Source of the DNA: Archaeoglobi archaeon JdFR-42
GTDB lineage: Archaea; Halobacteriota; Archaeoglobi; Archaeoglobales; JdFR-42
Assembly: GCA_002010305.1 (NCBI GenBank)
Contig: MTND01000031.1
Coordinates: 1-63,216, forward strand
Reading direction: 5' to 3'
DNA length: 63,216 nucleotides
The notes beneath the pieces were generated by a model, which saw nothing but the letters and a program-made list of their open reading frames with translations, searched no databases and was not told the origin of the DNA. How positions within the stretch are numbered: position 1 is the stretch's first letter; each line of letters begins with the position of its first letter. This document shows positions 7,281 through 15,509 of this stretch, in pieces. The position numbers and the translations under genes were made by a program.

Positions 7281-8174
7281 ATGAGAAAATGCAGGAAATG
7301 TGGTGAGCCAGCTAGTATATTCCTTAAGAGCTACAGGATCAGATTGTGCAAGAATTGTTATCCTGAATTCTATGAACGCCTTGTAGAAAGAACTATAAAA
7401 AAATACCGGCTGATCAAAAAGGGTGAAAGAATTGGTGTTGCCATCTCAGGAGGAAAAGACAGCGCTGCCTTGGGGAAAGTATTAACTACCCTCTCAATGA
7501 AAATTGGTTTTGAGCTAGAAACGTTTTTTATAGACTTGGGTATTGAAGAATATTCTAGGAAATCTCTTGCAGTGGTAAAAAAGATTGACCCAGATGTGAA
7601 TGTAGTTAACTTGAAAAACATTACCGGATCGGCTCTTGTAAAAATGAGTAAAGGTAAAAAAATCTGTTCTGCATGCGGAACCATAAAGAGATACCTTATG
7701 AATAAAACAGCGAGAGAAATGAGAGTAGATAAACTTGCCACAGGACACTGTGCTGATGATATAGCGGTATTCTTTTTCAAAAACTGGCTGGCTGGAAATT
7801 TTGAATGGAGTGAAAAACTCCTGCCATTAACAGAATCATTTGATCCAAGGATTCTTCCCAGGATTCGCCCTTTGTATGAGAGAACAGAAAAAGAAAACGC
7901 ATATTATGTCCTGACAACTTGTACACCTTTTCTTGTAGATGAATGTCCTCTTGCACCAGAAGATGAATGGAAAGAAATCTTATATGGCATTGAACGAAAG
8001 AAACCTGGATTTAAGCAGAGTTTTGTGAGAGGTATCGTGGGCTTTTACAAACGGTCAGAAAAAAGAGAAACCTATGAAGGGAGATCATGTTCCATCTGTG
8101 GTGAACTCACTACGGGAGAGATATGCAGTTTTTGCAGGATTGTAAAGCGAAGCTTTACAGATTGTCACCATTAG
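7281..8174 (+). CDS. TtuA/Ncs6-type tRNA 2-thiolation protein
   Basis: A 297-aa TtcA/TtuA-type PP-loop ATPase. An N-terminal zinc ribbon (Cys4, Cys7, Cys23, Cys26) precedes the PP-loop SGGKDS at residues 56-61. A central CSACG and the ATGHCADD motif follow, together the probable Fe-S and ATP site, and a second zinc ribbon (CSIC, CSFC) closes the protein. These enzymes adenylate tRNA uridine and insert sulfur, at U34 (Ncs6) or U54 (TtuA, important for thermostability of tRNA). Sequence alone does not decide between the two. A U54 role would suit a thermophile. Confidence 0.85.
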   Translation: MRKCRKCGEPASIFLKSYRIRLCKNCYPEFYERLVERTIKKYRLIKKGERIGVAISGGKDSAALGKVLTTLSMKIGFELETFFIDLGIEEYSRKSLAVVKKIDPDVNVVNLKNITGSALVKMSKGKKICSACGTIKRYLMNKTAREMRVDKLATGHCADDIAVFFFKNWLAGNFEWSEKLLPLTESFDPRILPRIRPLYERTEKENAYYVLTTCTPFLVDECPLAPEDEWKEILYGIERKKPGFKQSFVRGIVGFYKRSEKRETYEGRSCSICGELTTGEICSFCRIVKRSFTDCHH

Positions 8175-8198
8175 GTGACAAAACTATAAGACAGATAA

Positions 8199-9230
8199 GT
8201 GAGGCCTATGGGATGTAAATATCGTAGAAGAACACTCCTGAAAGGATTAACTGTTTCAGCTATGTATCTATTAGGTTGTATTCAAAAAAATAAGGATGAG
8301 AGTAGGGATCAAGTAGAGGGAAGGAGGGATAACGTGGCTAAAGTATTTGTTATTAAAACAGAAGATAGGGAAGAGGGAATTGAAGAGCTTTTCAATTCAA
8401 TGGCCGATAGAGTTGATAGTTTGGGGAATAAAGTAGCGATAAAAGCTAATTTCAACAGTGGAGATCCATTTCCAGCCTCAACTCATATAGACACTCTGGA
8501 AAATATATTGCGAAAAGTGAAAGACCACTCCACTCATATTACCTTAGCTGAGAGGAGCGGTATGGGCATCACAGAAGAGGTATTTCAAATGCTGGGTGTA
8601 ACCAGGCTTGCCAGAGGGTATGATGTTGAGTTAATCCCTTTGGACAGGGAAAAGTCTGGGTGGATTAGATTTGAAGGAGAACACTGGAGAAGGGGTTTTC
8701 TTATGCACTTTTCCTTTCTTAATGCGGACTCAATTATTCAGACGTGCTGTCTCAAAACACACGCCTTTGGAGGACATTTTACTCTCTCTTTAAAGAATTC
8801 GGTTGGAATGGTTGCAAAATATGACCCTGAAGATAACTATAACTATATGGCGGAGTTGCACTCTTCTAGACATCAAAGGTTGATGATAGCTGAGATTAAT
8901 TCAGCGTATACTCCTGATTTTATAATACTGGATGCGATACGCGGGTTCAGAAAAGGTGGTCCTGCTACCGGTGAAGTTATATCTCCGAATCTTATGGTGG
9001 TTTCAGAAGACAGAGTTGCGATGGATGCAGTGGGTGTTGCATTGCTCAGAGTTTACGGCACAACTCCTGAACTTGAGAGAGGAAACATAATGGATCAGGA
9101 ACAGCTAAAAAGAGCGATTGAACTAGGATTAGGAGCTAAAAATGTAGATGAGATATTAATAGAACCACTGAATAGTGGGGCTGAAAAAGTAGTGGAACAG
9201 ATAGAAGAAAAACTCCGAGAGGTAAGATGA
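8199..9230 (+). CDS. DUF362 protein with Tat-type lipoprotein signal
   Basis: The 343-aa product opens with CKYRRRTLLKGL, a twin-arginine motif followed by an apolar stretch and the lipobox-like LLGC, so it is probably exported folded and lipid-anchored outside the cell. The rest is a DUF362 domain, with VAIKANFNSGDPFPAST, the internal CLKTHAFGGHFTLSLKN and the end region VVSEDRVAMDAVG. DUF362 proteins often carry a ferredoxin domain; none is present here. The frame opens at GTG 8199, and an in-frame ATG at 8208 is equally credible. The stop overlaps the next start (ATGA-type). Confidence 0.7.
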   Translation: MRPMGCKYRRRTLLKGLTVSAMYLLGCIQKNKDESRDQVEGRRDNVAKVFVIKTEDREEGIEELFNSMADRVDSLGNKVAIKANFNSGDPFPASTHIDTLENILRKVKDHSTHITLAERSGMGITEEVFQMLGVTRLARGYDVELIPLDREKSGWIRFEGEHWRRGFLMHFSFLNADSIIQTCCLKTHAFGGHFTLSLKNSVGMVAKYDPEDNYNYMAELHSSRHQRLMIAEINSAYTPDFIILDAIRGFRKGGPATGEVISPNLMVVSEDRVAMDAVGVALLRVYGTTPELERGNIMDQEQLKRAIELGLGAKNVDEILIEPLNSGAEKVVEQIEEKLREVR

Positions 9231-9415
9231 TGGTGAAAATATGCCCAGTATGTAAATCAAGCAGGGTTACACTGGATGCAGGAGGATATACAGGAAAATA
9301 TCGATGTGAGGATTGCGATTATGTGGGTGTGTTTATTATTGAGGTGGATGAATCTGAGGAAACTTTCAGAAAAATAGAAGAACTGGGCAGGAAAAAGAAA
9401 AACAATAATACTTGA
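9227..9415 (+). CDS. Small zinc-ribbon protein
   Basis: The 62-aa protein carries a single zinc ribbon with Cys6, Cys9, Cys27 and Cys30 (CPVC and CEDC), followed by an acidic beta-hairpin and a basic, asparagine-rich C-terminus. It could bind nucleic acid or a partner protein; the specific role is unknown. Its ATG overlaps the stop of the DUF362 gene by four bases, which implies co-translation. Confidence 0.7.
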   Translation: MMVKICPVCKSSRVTLDAGGYTGKYRCEDCDYVGVFIIEVDESEETFRKIEELGRKKKNNNT

Positions 9416-9466
9416 AAACATGATATAGCTATTTGACAATTATCTAAACATAATGGAGGGGGAAAA

Positions 9467-9640
9467 ATGGAAAGTCAGGTTAAATGGGGTATTGGGTTTA
9501 TTGTAATTGGATTGACTCTCTCTTTTATGGCTTTTGCAGTCTTTCCAATCATGATATATGGTATTCCTGTCACTCTCGTGGGTATTGCATTAATTCTTTT
9601 CAGGGAACGAGAAAAAATTATCGAGGAGGTGAAAGAATGA
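9467..9640 (+). CDS. 57-aa membrane protein co-translated with YbjQ
   Basis: The start ATG is preceded by a strong GGAGGGGG ribosome-binding site. The product has two hydrophobic segments, residues 7-27 (WGIGFIVIGLTLSFMAFAVF) and 30-47 (YGIPVTLVGIALILF), joined by a tight PIM turn, then a charged tail REREKIIEEVKE. It is a probable two-helix membrane hairpin. The stop overlaps the YbjQ start by four bases, so the two are translationally coupled. I do not recognise the family; a membrane anchor or partner for the YbjQ ring is a reasonable guess. Confidence 0.65.
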   Translation: MESQVKWGIGFIVIGLTLSFMAFAVFPIMIYGIPVTLVGIALILFREREKIIEEVKE

Positions 9641-9954
9641 TAGTTACAACAACTGATTACGTGCCCAAACATGAGCTGAGTGAAATTCTGGGTATTGTAA
9701 CAGGGAACACCGTAAGGGCAAAACATATTGGCAAGGACATTTTAGCCGGACTAAAAAATATTGTTGGGGGTGAACTCCAGGAATATACCGATATGCTCTC
9801 TGATGCGAGGAAAGAAGCTCTCAACAGAATGATAAACGAAGCCAAAAAATTGGGGGCTGATGCAATCATAAATGTCCGATTTACCACATCTCAGACTATG
9901 GCCGGGGCAGCAGAGCTTCTGGCCTATGGGACAGCTGTAAAGCTGAAAAAATGA
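9637..9954 (+). CDS. YbjQ/UPF0145 (DUF74) family protein
   Basis: The 105-aa product matches the YbjQ family: an initial VTTTDYVPKHELSEILGIV, GNTVRAKHIGKDI, then MINEAKKLGADAIINVRF and the glycine/alanine-rich end LLAYGTAVKL. Members form pentameric rings and are loosely called heavy-metal-binding; the physiological role is unknown. I chose the ATG at 9637, which has GGAGGTG upstream, instead of a longer open frame from 9484 that runs antiframe through the membrane microprotein. Complete length. Confidence 0.85.
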   Translation: MIVTTTDYVPKHELSEILGIVTGNTVRAKHIGKDILAGLKNIVGGELQEYTDMLSDARKEALNRMINEAKKLGADAIINVRFTTSQTMAGAAELLAYGTAVKLKK

Positions 9955-9975
9955 GCTATTTCATTATTTTTTAAC

Positions 9976-10722
9976 TTACCCTTGATATCTTGTTCTGACT
10001 ATTCTAGGGAATATTTTCTCGCGAGCGAGTTTTAAATCCTCAACAGTATCGATCTCTATCCAGGGTAGACCTCTGGTCGATTCACAAGTTACCCAATACC
10101 CAGAGTCTATCATGTGCTGAAAGGCCTCCTCGTAAAAGACACCAGTTCCTTTATGGCTTATAACTTCTTTTATCGATCTAAACAGCTTTTTGAAGGCCTC
10201 TTCTGTAACCTTTGAGAGGCCTATATATTCTCCAGAAGCCTCTGATAAGGATATCTCCTTACTTATCCGGGTTATTCTATCCCCCATTCTTATCACTTTC
10301 ATGTCTTCTTCCTTTAACTTCTTCTTTAAATCCACAGATAGAATTAACCCCTCTTTATTGCTGAAATGAAGATTCTGGAAAATTCTTTCATGAAATAGTA
10401 CATCTGAATTGATTATATAAAAATTACCTCCAGAAAGTTCCTCTTTTGCAAGATACAGGCTGTAGATGTTATTTGTAGTCTCATAATCACTGTTGTGAAC
10501 GAATTTTATATCCATAGTATATTTTCCTTTAAGGTATTCCTGGATTTTTTCTCGCTTATATCCAGTGATGATAATAACATTTCGAACTCCATTTTTTTTC
10601 AAAGTTTTCAGGATATGGTCTATAAGGGTTCTGTCTCCGATTTTGATCAGGGTTTTAGGATCATCTCCTTTGTGCCGACCTAACCTTGAACCAAAACCGG
10701 CTGCCAGTATAACTGCCTGCAT
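9976..10722 (-). CDS. Sugar-phosphate nucleotidyltransferase (IPCT-like)
   Basis: A 248-aa GT-A-type nucleotidyltransferase. AVILAAGFGSRLG (residues 3-15) is the nucleotide-binding signature, KTLIKIGDRTLIDHIL follows, and INSDVLFHE (near residue 110) supplies the metal-binding aspartate. The C-terminal WIEIDTVEDLKLARE is typical of MobA-like/inositol-phosphate cytidylyltransferase enzymes. It is divergent, 47 bp away, from a CDP-alcohol phosphotransferase, so it may supply that enzyme with a CDP-activated alcohol. The fused homologue at 32958-34211 has the same two activities in one chain. Substrate is inferred only from this pairing. Confidence 0.75.
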   Translation of the reverse strand: MQAVILAAGFGSRLGRHKGDDPKTLIKIGDRTLIDHILKTLKKNGVRNVIIITGYKREKIQEYLKGKYTMDIKFVHNSDYETTNNIYSLYLAKEELSGGNFYIINSDVLFHERIFQNLHFSNKEGLILSVDLKKKLKEEDMKVIRMGDRITRISKEISLSEASGEYIGLSKVTEEAFKKLFRSIKEVISHKGTGVFYEEAFQHMIDSGYWVTCESTRGLPWIEIDTVEDLKLAREKIFPRIVRTRYQG

Positions 10723-10769
10723 AAAGAAAGGTTTAAATGCCAGATTATTTAAGATTTATCCATTAAGAG

Positions 10770-11354
10770 GTGATTTTAATTAAATGGGAATATTTTCTGA
10801 CTGAAATGGTATACCGGAGATTTTCAAAACCTCTTGCGAGATTTTTTCTGAGATTTAATATCAACCCTAATACCATAACATATTTTGCGGCTTTTCTGGG
10901 CATATTTTCAGGCCTTCTTATCTATACCGGACGTATATATGAAAGTGTACTTGTCATACTGGTTTCTCAGATTCTTGATTGTACTGATGGAGATATGGCT
11001 AGATTGAGTGACAGAGTTACAGCAAAAGGGGGTTTTCTGGACAGAATCTTTGATAGATTTGTGGATGCCGCCATTATCATAGGTATGATCGGTCTTGATC
11101 CTAATAAGCTGTGGTTGATAGGCGCTCTGGCTGTGGTGGGGTCATTTGGGGTGAGTATTTCCAGAGCGATGGCTGAAGCATATGGAGTGGAATGCAAAGT
11201 GGGGATTGGTAGCAGAGATACAAGAATTGCAATAATCATGGTGGGATTAATTGTAAAGCTGTTTTATGCAACTCTCGCAGTCATAGCTGTTATAGGGTTC
11301 ATTACCACAATCCATAGAATTGTGCATGCCTTAAATAAGCTCGAGGCAAATTGA
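10770..11354 (+). CDS. CDP-alcohol phosphatidyltransferase
   Basis: The 194-aa integral membrane enzyme has the full signature D70xxD73G74xxA77R78 followed by G87xxxD91xxxD95 (DCTDGDMARL then GGFLDRIFD). About five or six membrane helices surround it. It transfers a phosphoalcohol from CDP-alcohol to an acceptor such as inositol phosphate, for archaeal phospholipid (archaetidyl headgroup) or DIP-type solute synthesis. The GTG at 10770 gives an N-terminal amphipathic segment; an ATG at 10806 is the alternative start. It diverges from a nucleotidyltransferase, which suggests the two work in series. Confidence 0.8.
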   Translation: MILIKWEYFLTEMVYRRFSKPLARFFLRFNINPNTITYFAAFLGIFSGLLIYTGRIYESVLVILVSQILDCTDGDMARLSDRVTAKGGFLDRIFDRFVDAAIIIGMIGLDPNKLWLIGALAVVGSFGVSISRAMAEAYGVECKVGIGSRDTRIAIIMVGLIVKLFYATLAVIAVIGFITTIHRIVHALNKLEAN

Positions 11355-11677
11355 ATGAAGATCGAATTAGAACTTATTGATATAGAGGATTTATGTACTC
11401 AGGTTATTTCCTTTAATCGCTAGAGATGGTCAAAATAAAGTTTTCTAGAACTGTATTGTAAACATACGTGTACAATAAATAACATTACAATACTCGAATT
11501 CTTTCAAGAGCTGACAGAGTGAGTATGTAGATAACCATTATGGATTGATACTATATTGACTTTATGTGTCATGTTTATAAAAATTCAAGGCAAATTATAG
11601 CAGATAGTGTGAATCCACTACTTCTCCAAAAGAAGTAGAAGATAAACCTTTTTATTATCCAATCCATATCATGTTAC
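11355..11677. other. Intergenic region with hairpin and inverted repeats, no gene seen
   Basis: No convincing coding frame is visible; a 22-codon ATG frame at the start ends quickly. Two structures stand out. ATTGTA at 11455 and TACAAT at 11471 form a spaced inverted repeat, with a further TTACAAT at 11485 resembling the palindrome arms seen near 2.4 and 3.1 kb. A perfect 8-bp hairpin CTACTTCT/AGAAGTAG with a 5-nt loop occupies 11618-11638, followed by a CCTTTTTA run. The hairpin lies 39 bp before the next gene. Confidence 0.5.
11618..11638 (+). terminator. Perfect 8-bp hairpin followed by a T-run
   Basis: CTACTTCT and AGAAGTAG pair fully around the loop CCAAA, and a short T-run (CCTTTTTA) follows about 10 nt later. 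It could be a terminator for upstream transcription or a leader structure of the adenosine-specific kinase-family gene starting at 11678. Confidence 0.35.
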
Positions 11678-12166
11678 ATGAAGATAGAAGTGGTGGACGT
11701 AAAAAATCCAGAAGGGAAATATCAGGTTATCATTGGTCAAGCGAATTTTTCTATATTTACAACAGACGATTTGTTCAAAGCTCTTTTGACTACAGTTCCG
11801 GGAATAAGAGTTGCAGTAGCCATGAATGAGGCTGTTCCAAAACTCACAAGAGTGACAGCTAACGACGATACTTTAAAAGAACTGGCTTCTGAAAATTGTT
11901 TGAAAATAGGTGCCAGCCATGTATTTGTAGTTATGACAGACAATGCATTCCCTCTCAACATACTCAACACTATAAAACAACACCCAGCTGTTGCAAATGT
12001 GTATGTTGCTTCTGCAAATCCGATGCAGGTTGTTTTAGGAATTACAGACCTTGGAAAGGCTGTACTCGGTGTGGTGGATGGAACAGCCGTGAACAGAATT
12101 GAAAGTGAAGAAGAAAGGAAGGATAGAAGAGAACTGTGTGAGAAACTTGGATACAGGATTCAGTAA
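11678..12166 (+). CDS. Adenosine-specific kinase-family protein (DUF355)
   Basis: The 162-aa protein matches the adenosine-specific kinase family (Pfam DUF355). Landmarks are FSIFTTDDLFKALLTTVPGI (residues 26-45), VAMNEAVPKLTRV, GASHVFVVMTDNAFPLNILN and PMQVVLGITDLGKAVLGVVDG. The family was named from a Pyrobaculum structure; the in vivo reaction is not well established. If it acts on adenosine or a related nucleoside, it would fit with the methylthioadenosine salvage genes at 15.5-17 kb. Complete length, single-gene transcription unit by spacing. Confidence 0.85.
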   Translation: MKIEVVDVKNPEGKYQVIIGQANFSIFTTDDLFKALLTTVPGIRVAVAMNEAVPKLTRVTANDDTLKELASENCLKIGASHVFVVMTDNAFPLNILNTIKQHPAVANVYVASANPMQVVLGITDLGKAVLGVVDGTAVNRIESEEERKDRRELCEKLGYRIQ

Positions 12167-12526
12167 AGCATCACCTCGAATTCTTTAAGATATGGGATGT
12201 AGACCCAACATCTCACTAATTTAGATTCTATGGAGTGTCAGTGGAAATTGAAAATGCGGATCACTGATGCCGGATGAGAGTTTAAAAAGAATCAATCTGA
12301 AGGATAGCGATAATGAGTGGAGGAAGTTGAGGACTAATTATCTACAAGGAAAAAGAAAGTTTAAATCCAGAATAGACTTTCTGGAGACTTTTATGATAAC
12401 AGGGGGGACACAAATTAGTGGTCTGATCTGATGACATCCCCTGCCATCTTTTGTTCATACAATCTCTTGGAAGTGTATCTGAAGAGATAAGTCCCTTCAT
12501 CATATTTTCTCTCTTTGCATCCATTT
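12167..12526. other. Intergenic region without recognisable gene
   Basis: Short frames occur on the minus strand but have poor composition, no ribosome-binding site and no family resemblance. A hairpin CCAGAA/TTCTGG with a 6-nt loop lies at 12367-12384 and a TATA-like TTTAAAAAG near 12280. A small RNA is conceivable but unsupported. Confidence 0.4.
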
Positions 12527-13501
12527 TTAAATAAATTCAAGCCTGGATCCAGCTCCTCTTTCAATAGCTTTCTTGTATATCTCGTAAGCAGTGGCAACGT
12601 CCTGAACAGCAAGGCCTGTCGAATCGAAGATGGTTATCTCCTCCTCATTCTCTCGTCCTGGCTTGGCTCCTGAAACAATCTCTCCAATCTCTCCATAGAT
12701 GTCTTCCATGGAAATTATACCTTTTTCGAGAGGAACGTTAATCTCACCTGAATGGCTAGCCTGATGTATATCATCCACAACCACTTTTGCTCTTCTCAGC
12801 AAAAGAGGATCAAGTTCCTGTTTTCCTTTTGCATCTGCACCAATGGCGTTTATGTGAGTTCCCTCCTGAATCCATTCATCCATCACCACAGGTTTTCTGA
12901 CTGGCGTTGTGGTTACAAGGATATCACAGTCGCATACTCTTTCAACAGGATAGGAGTGAATGTCAGCATCCACCACTTTTTCTATGTACTCTTTGAAACT
13001 TCTCTCACTTCTACCCGATTTACTGGTTATTCGAACCTCTTCAATATCGATGAAATGGCTGATAGCCATGAGCTGAGTTCTAGCCTGATTGCCCGTCCCA
13101 ATCATTCCAACTATAGAAGAATTTTTTCGGGCAAGATATTTCACAGCTATGCCTCCGGCTGCTCCTGTTCGCATGTCAGTCAAGTATGTCCCATCCATCA
13201 ATGCCAGTGGTATCCCAGTATCAGGATCAACGAGTTCCACTATAGCCATAACAGATGGGAGGGACCGTGTATGATTGTGAGGATGTACATTTACTACTTT
13301 TACCCCACTAATGTTAGTCTCCTCTAAGTAGGCAGGCATGGCTCTCAAATCTCCCTTAGGGAAATACAGGTATATCTTGGAAGGCATCTGGACTTTTCTC
13401 AGACCATGCATCAAAAAAGCCTGTTCAACAGCCTTTAATGCCATTCCAATGTCGAGGATGGATTCTACATCCTTTTTACTTAACCACAAAATGTTGTTCA
13501 T
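12527..13501 (-). CDS. ala: Alanine dehydrogenase (ornithine cyclodeaminase/mu-crystallin family)
   Basis: A 324-aa NAD(P)-dependent enzyme of the ornithine cyclodeaminase/mu-crystallin family. RAMPAYL with Arg53, GVKVVNVHP with Lys68, and MDGTYLTDMRTGAAGGIA form the substrate site; the Rossmann motif is GTGNQA at residues 135-140. The protein resembles the archaeal type of alanine dehydrogenase known from Archaeoglobus, which makes alanine from pyruvate and ammonia. Ornithine cyclodeaminase or another imine reductase remains possible, since these activities are hard to separate by sequence. Start ATG at the family-typical position. Single gene, divergent from the thioredoxin-like gene. Confidence 0.8.
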   Translation of the reverse strand: MNNILWLSKKDVESILDIGMALKAVEQAFLMHGLRKVQMPSKIYLYFPKGDLRAMPAYLEETNISGVKVVNVHPHNHTRSLPSVMAIVELVDPDTGIPLALMDGTYLTDMRTGAAGGIAVKYLARKNSSIVGMIGTGNQARTQLMAISHFIDIEEVRITSKSGRSERSFKEYIEKVVDADIHSYPVERVCDCDILVTTTPVRKPVVMDEWIQEGTHINAIGADAKGKQELDPLLLRRAKVVVDDIHQASHSGEINVPLEKGIISMEDIYGEIGEIVSGAKPGRENEEEITIFDSTGLAVQDVATAYEIYKKAIERGAGSRLEFI

Positions 13502-13646
13502 ACCCTCATATGTTTATGTTACACTTCCATAAACTTTTCTGAATGATTGTAATGTATCTTTTTCAACCTTTTTGTTGGGAGGTTTTGGTCTCTTCCTGAA
13601 CACACCACAACCCTTATATTATCGTCTTCTCAATATCCTGTTCCTG

Positions 13647-14120
13647 ATGAAACAGAAATGGTGGCTGTTGCTGGCCGTAGTGGTTGTGGTAATGATAATT
13701 TTTGTAGCTGTTTTAAGATCTAGTCCAAAGAATAGTTTGGATGAAGATATGTGGATGAGTTATTCCGATGGCTTAGACCTTGCTAGATCGAAAGGGATGC
13801 CTGCATTGATATATTTTACTCAGGAAGGATGTGTTTGGTGTGAACGGCTTGAAAAGGATGTGTTTTCGGATTCAGCAGTAATGAGAAATATTGCTCAGAG
13901 TTTTGTTCTGATTAAAGTGGACATCAATTCTGAAAAGGATCTTACAGCGGAATATGGTGTTAAGGGTACCCCAACACTTTTGATTGTGGATGGTAATGGT
14001 TCGGTGATGGTCCCCGTTAATCATGGGTGGTTTTATGATGGAAAGAATTTCGACAAAAACCAGTTTTTGAACATAATGACTCACATCTATAAGTCTTTGA
14101 GTGAGACTGAGACACAGTAA
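13647..14120 (+). CDS. Membrane-anchored thioredoxin-fold protein (CVWC)
   Basis: The 157-aa protein has an N-terminal membrane anchor (residues 2-22, WWLLLAVVVVVMIIFVAVL) and an external thioredoxin-like domain. The redox motif is CVWC in FTQEGCVWCERLEKDVF, followed by the cis-proline loop GVKGTPTLLIVDG. It resembles the Thioredoxin_7/DsbD-gamma group and probably reduces or isomerises disulfides on the outer face of the membrane. The ATG at 13647 directly precedes the KQK-hydrophobic anchor; the longer frame from 13572 lacks support. It is followed 46 bp later by the thymidylate synthase-like gene. Confidence 0.8.
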   Translation: MKQKWWLLLAVVVVVMIIFVAVLRSSPKNSLDEDMWMSYSDGLDLARSKGMPALIYFTQEGCVWCERLEKDVFSDSAVMRNIAQSFVLIKVDINSEKDLTAEYGVKGTPTLLIVDGNGSVMVPVNHGWFYDGKNFDKNQFLNIMTHIYKSLSETETQ

Positions 14121-14166
14121 ACTTTTCCACCCGTTTAGTTTTTATCATATGTTGTTCTCATTATAG

Positions 14167-15468
14167 TTGATGTTAATAGCAGAAGATTTTGAGGAGGCTC
14201 AACAGCAACTCTATTCCAAAATCAGATCAGAAGGCATTTATTCGTCCTCGAGATATGGAGATACAAAAAGAGTTCATAATAGCTTTGTTGTGGTAAAAAA
14301 TCCAGACTTCAAAGATCCTCTGGAACCAGATTCGAGTGGGTGGAAACTAGGTAATAGAGAGAGTTATCTCAGCAGGATTGAAGGATTACTGGATATTGCT
14401 GCGAGAAAGCTGGAGGAAGTGGAGTTTACAAGGCGAGTCTCTTTACCTGTATGGAGGCCATGGGATCATTCTTCTTCCACTCCCCCAGCGATTACTGAAG
14501 TGAGCTGTCTGGTTGTTAATCATGCCATCAATCTTACAGCCTTTATAAGAAGTTTTGATGTAATCAATTATTTCCAGAGTAACGGAAACTTTCTAGCCTA
14601 TCTGATGGAATATCTTGTGGATAAGACCTCCTATAAGGAAGGAACCATTGGTATGATAATTGGTGTACCACATTATTATCTCAGAGACGAAAATAGACTT
14701 TCTGAATCTCAATATGAAGAAGTTTATGGAACAACTCCCTATGGTACACACCTCAAAGAACGGTATTTATCTTCTGCTTGGCATCAGGCCCTTCATGAGA
14801 TTTACAATAATGGAATGAAAAAATCCACAGAATGGGGCGAATTGTTTGAGGGCCAGTCAGAGAGCCGGTATATACATCGTTTGATGATTGAAGTGGATGA
14901 AACCGAAGAACATGACATCCATGACAAAGCTCCCTTTTCTCGGGATTATGGAGTTGATTACGCCCATGAATATCTTATCTGTGCAGGATACATAGACAAG
15001 AGAGTTGAAACATCCATTTTAAAGGAAGGAGAGGTGTATTCATACGCGGAACGGGCAAGATACTGTGAGATGGATGATCAGAAAGTAGATCAACTGTATG
15101 AAAGCCTCCTGAAACTCAAAAAAGATAGGTGGAGACGGGATGCCTACGTTGGCATATCAAGACCATGGGATCTGGACCATGATGACCCTCCCTGTCTGAG
15201 AGGATATATGTTTTATGCATCCGGGAAAGATGAATTAACAGGGTTGTTTTACATGCGTTCCAACGATGCATACGGAGCCATGCATGCTAACATGTTTGGT
15301 TTTAATATTCTCACCCGTTATGTAAGAGAATTAACTGGATTTAACAGGCATAAGCTTGTTCATTTCGCACTGGATGCCCATATATATGGCGAGTTCTACA
15401 ATAGTGTTAAGGACCTCTTGTATCCTGATATGCCTAGTTTCAGTGAGGAGATCGCCAGCTCACGTTAA
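14167..15468 (+). CDS. Tandem-duplicated thymidylate synthase-like protein
   Basis: At 433 aa this is about twice the length of an archaeal ThyA. The C-terminal half (about residues 195-433) looks like a complete thymidylate synthase: YSYAERAR, RPWD at 332-335, PPC with the candidate nucleophile Cys343, the dUMP-binding RSND at 364-367, and DAHIY at 403-407. The N-terminal half repeats the order in a diverged form: GWKLGNRESY, RPWD at 97-100, PPA at 106-108 and RSFD at 129-131, with alanine where the nucleophile should be. So one active and one inactive copy appear fused. Whether it makes dTMP, a modified pyrimidine, or is regulatory is not known. Single gene by spacing. Confidence 0.75.
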   Translation: MMLIAEDFEEAQQQLYSKIRSEGIYSSSRYGDTKRVHNSFVVVKNPDFKDPLEPDSSGWKLGNRESYLSRIEGLLDIAARKLEEVEFTRRVSLPVWRPWDHSSSTPPAITEVSCLVVNHAINLTAFIRSFDVINYFQSNGNFLAYLMEYLVDKTSYKEGTIGMIIGVPHYYLRDENRLSESQYEEVYGTTPYGTHLKERYLSSAWHQALHEIYNNGMKKSTEWGELFEGQSESRYIHRLMIEVDETEEHDIHDKAPFSRDYGVDYAHEYLICAGYIDKRVETSILKEGEVYSYAERARYCEMDDQKVDQLYESLLKLKKDRWRRDAYVGISRPWDLDHDDPPCLRGYMFYASGKDELTGLFYMRSNDAYGAMHANMFGFNILTRYVRELTGFNRHKLVHFALDAHIYGEFYNSVKDLLYPDMPSFSEEIASSR

Positions 15469-15509
15469 CAGAATTGCATAATTTATATTTTCAGAATCAT
15501 TGAGGTATC

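Noticed and set aside
12342-12612. Minus-strand frames next to the alanine dehydrogenase gene
   Set aside because: No ribosome-binding site, poor composition, and one overlaps the dehydrogenase coding region in another frame.
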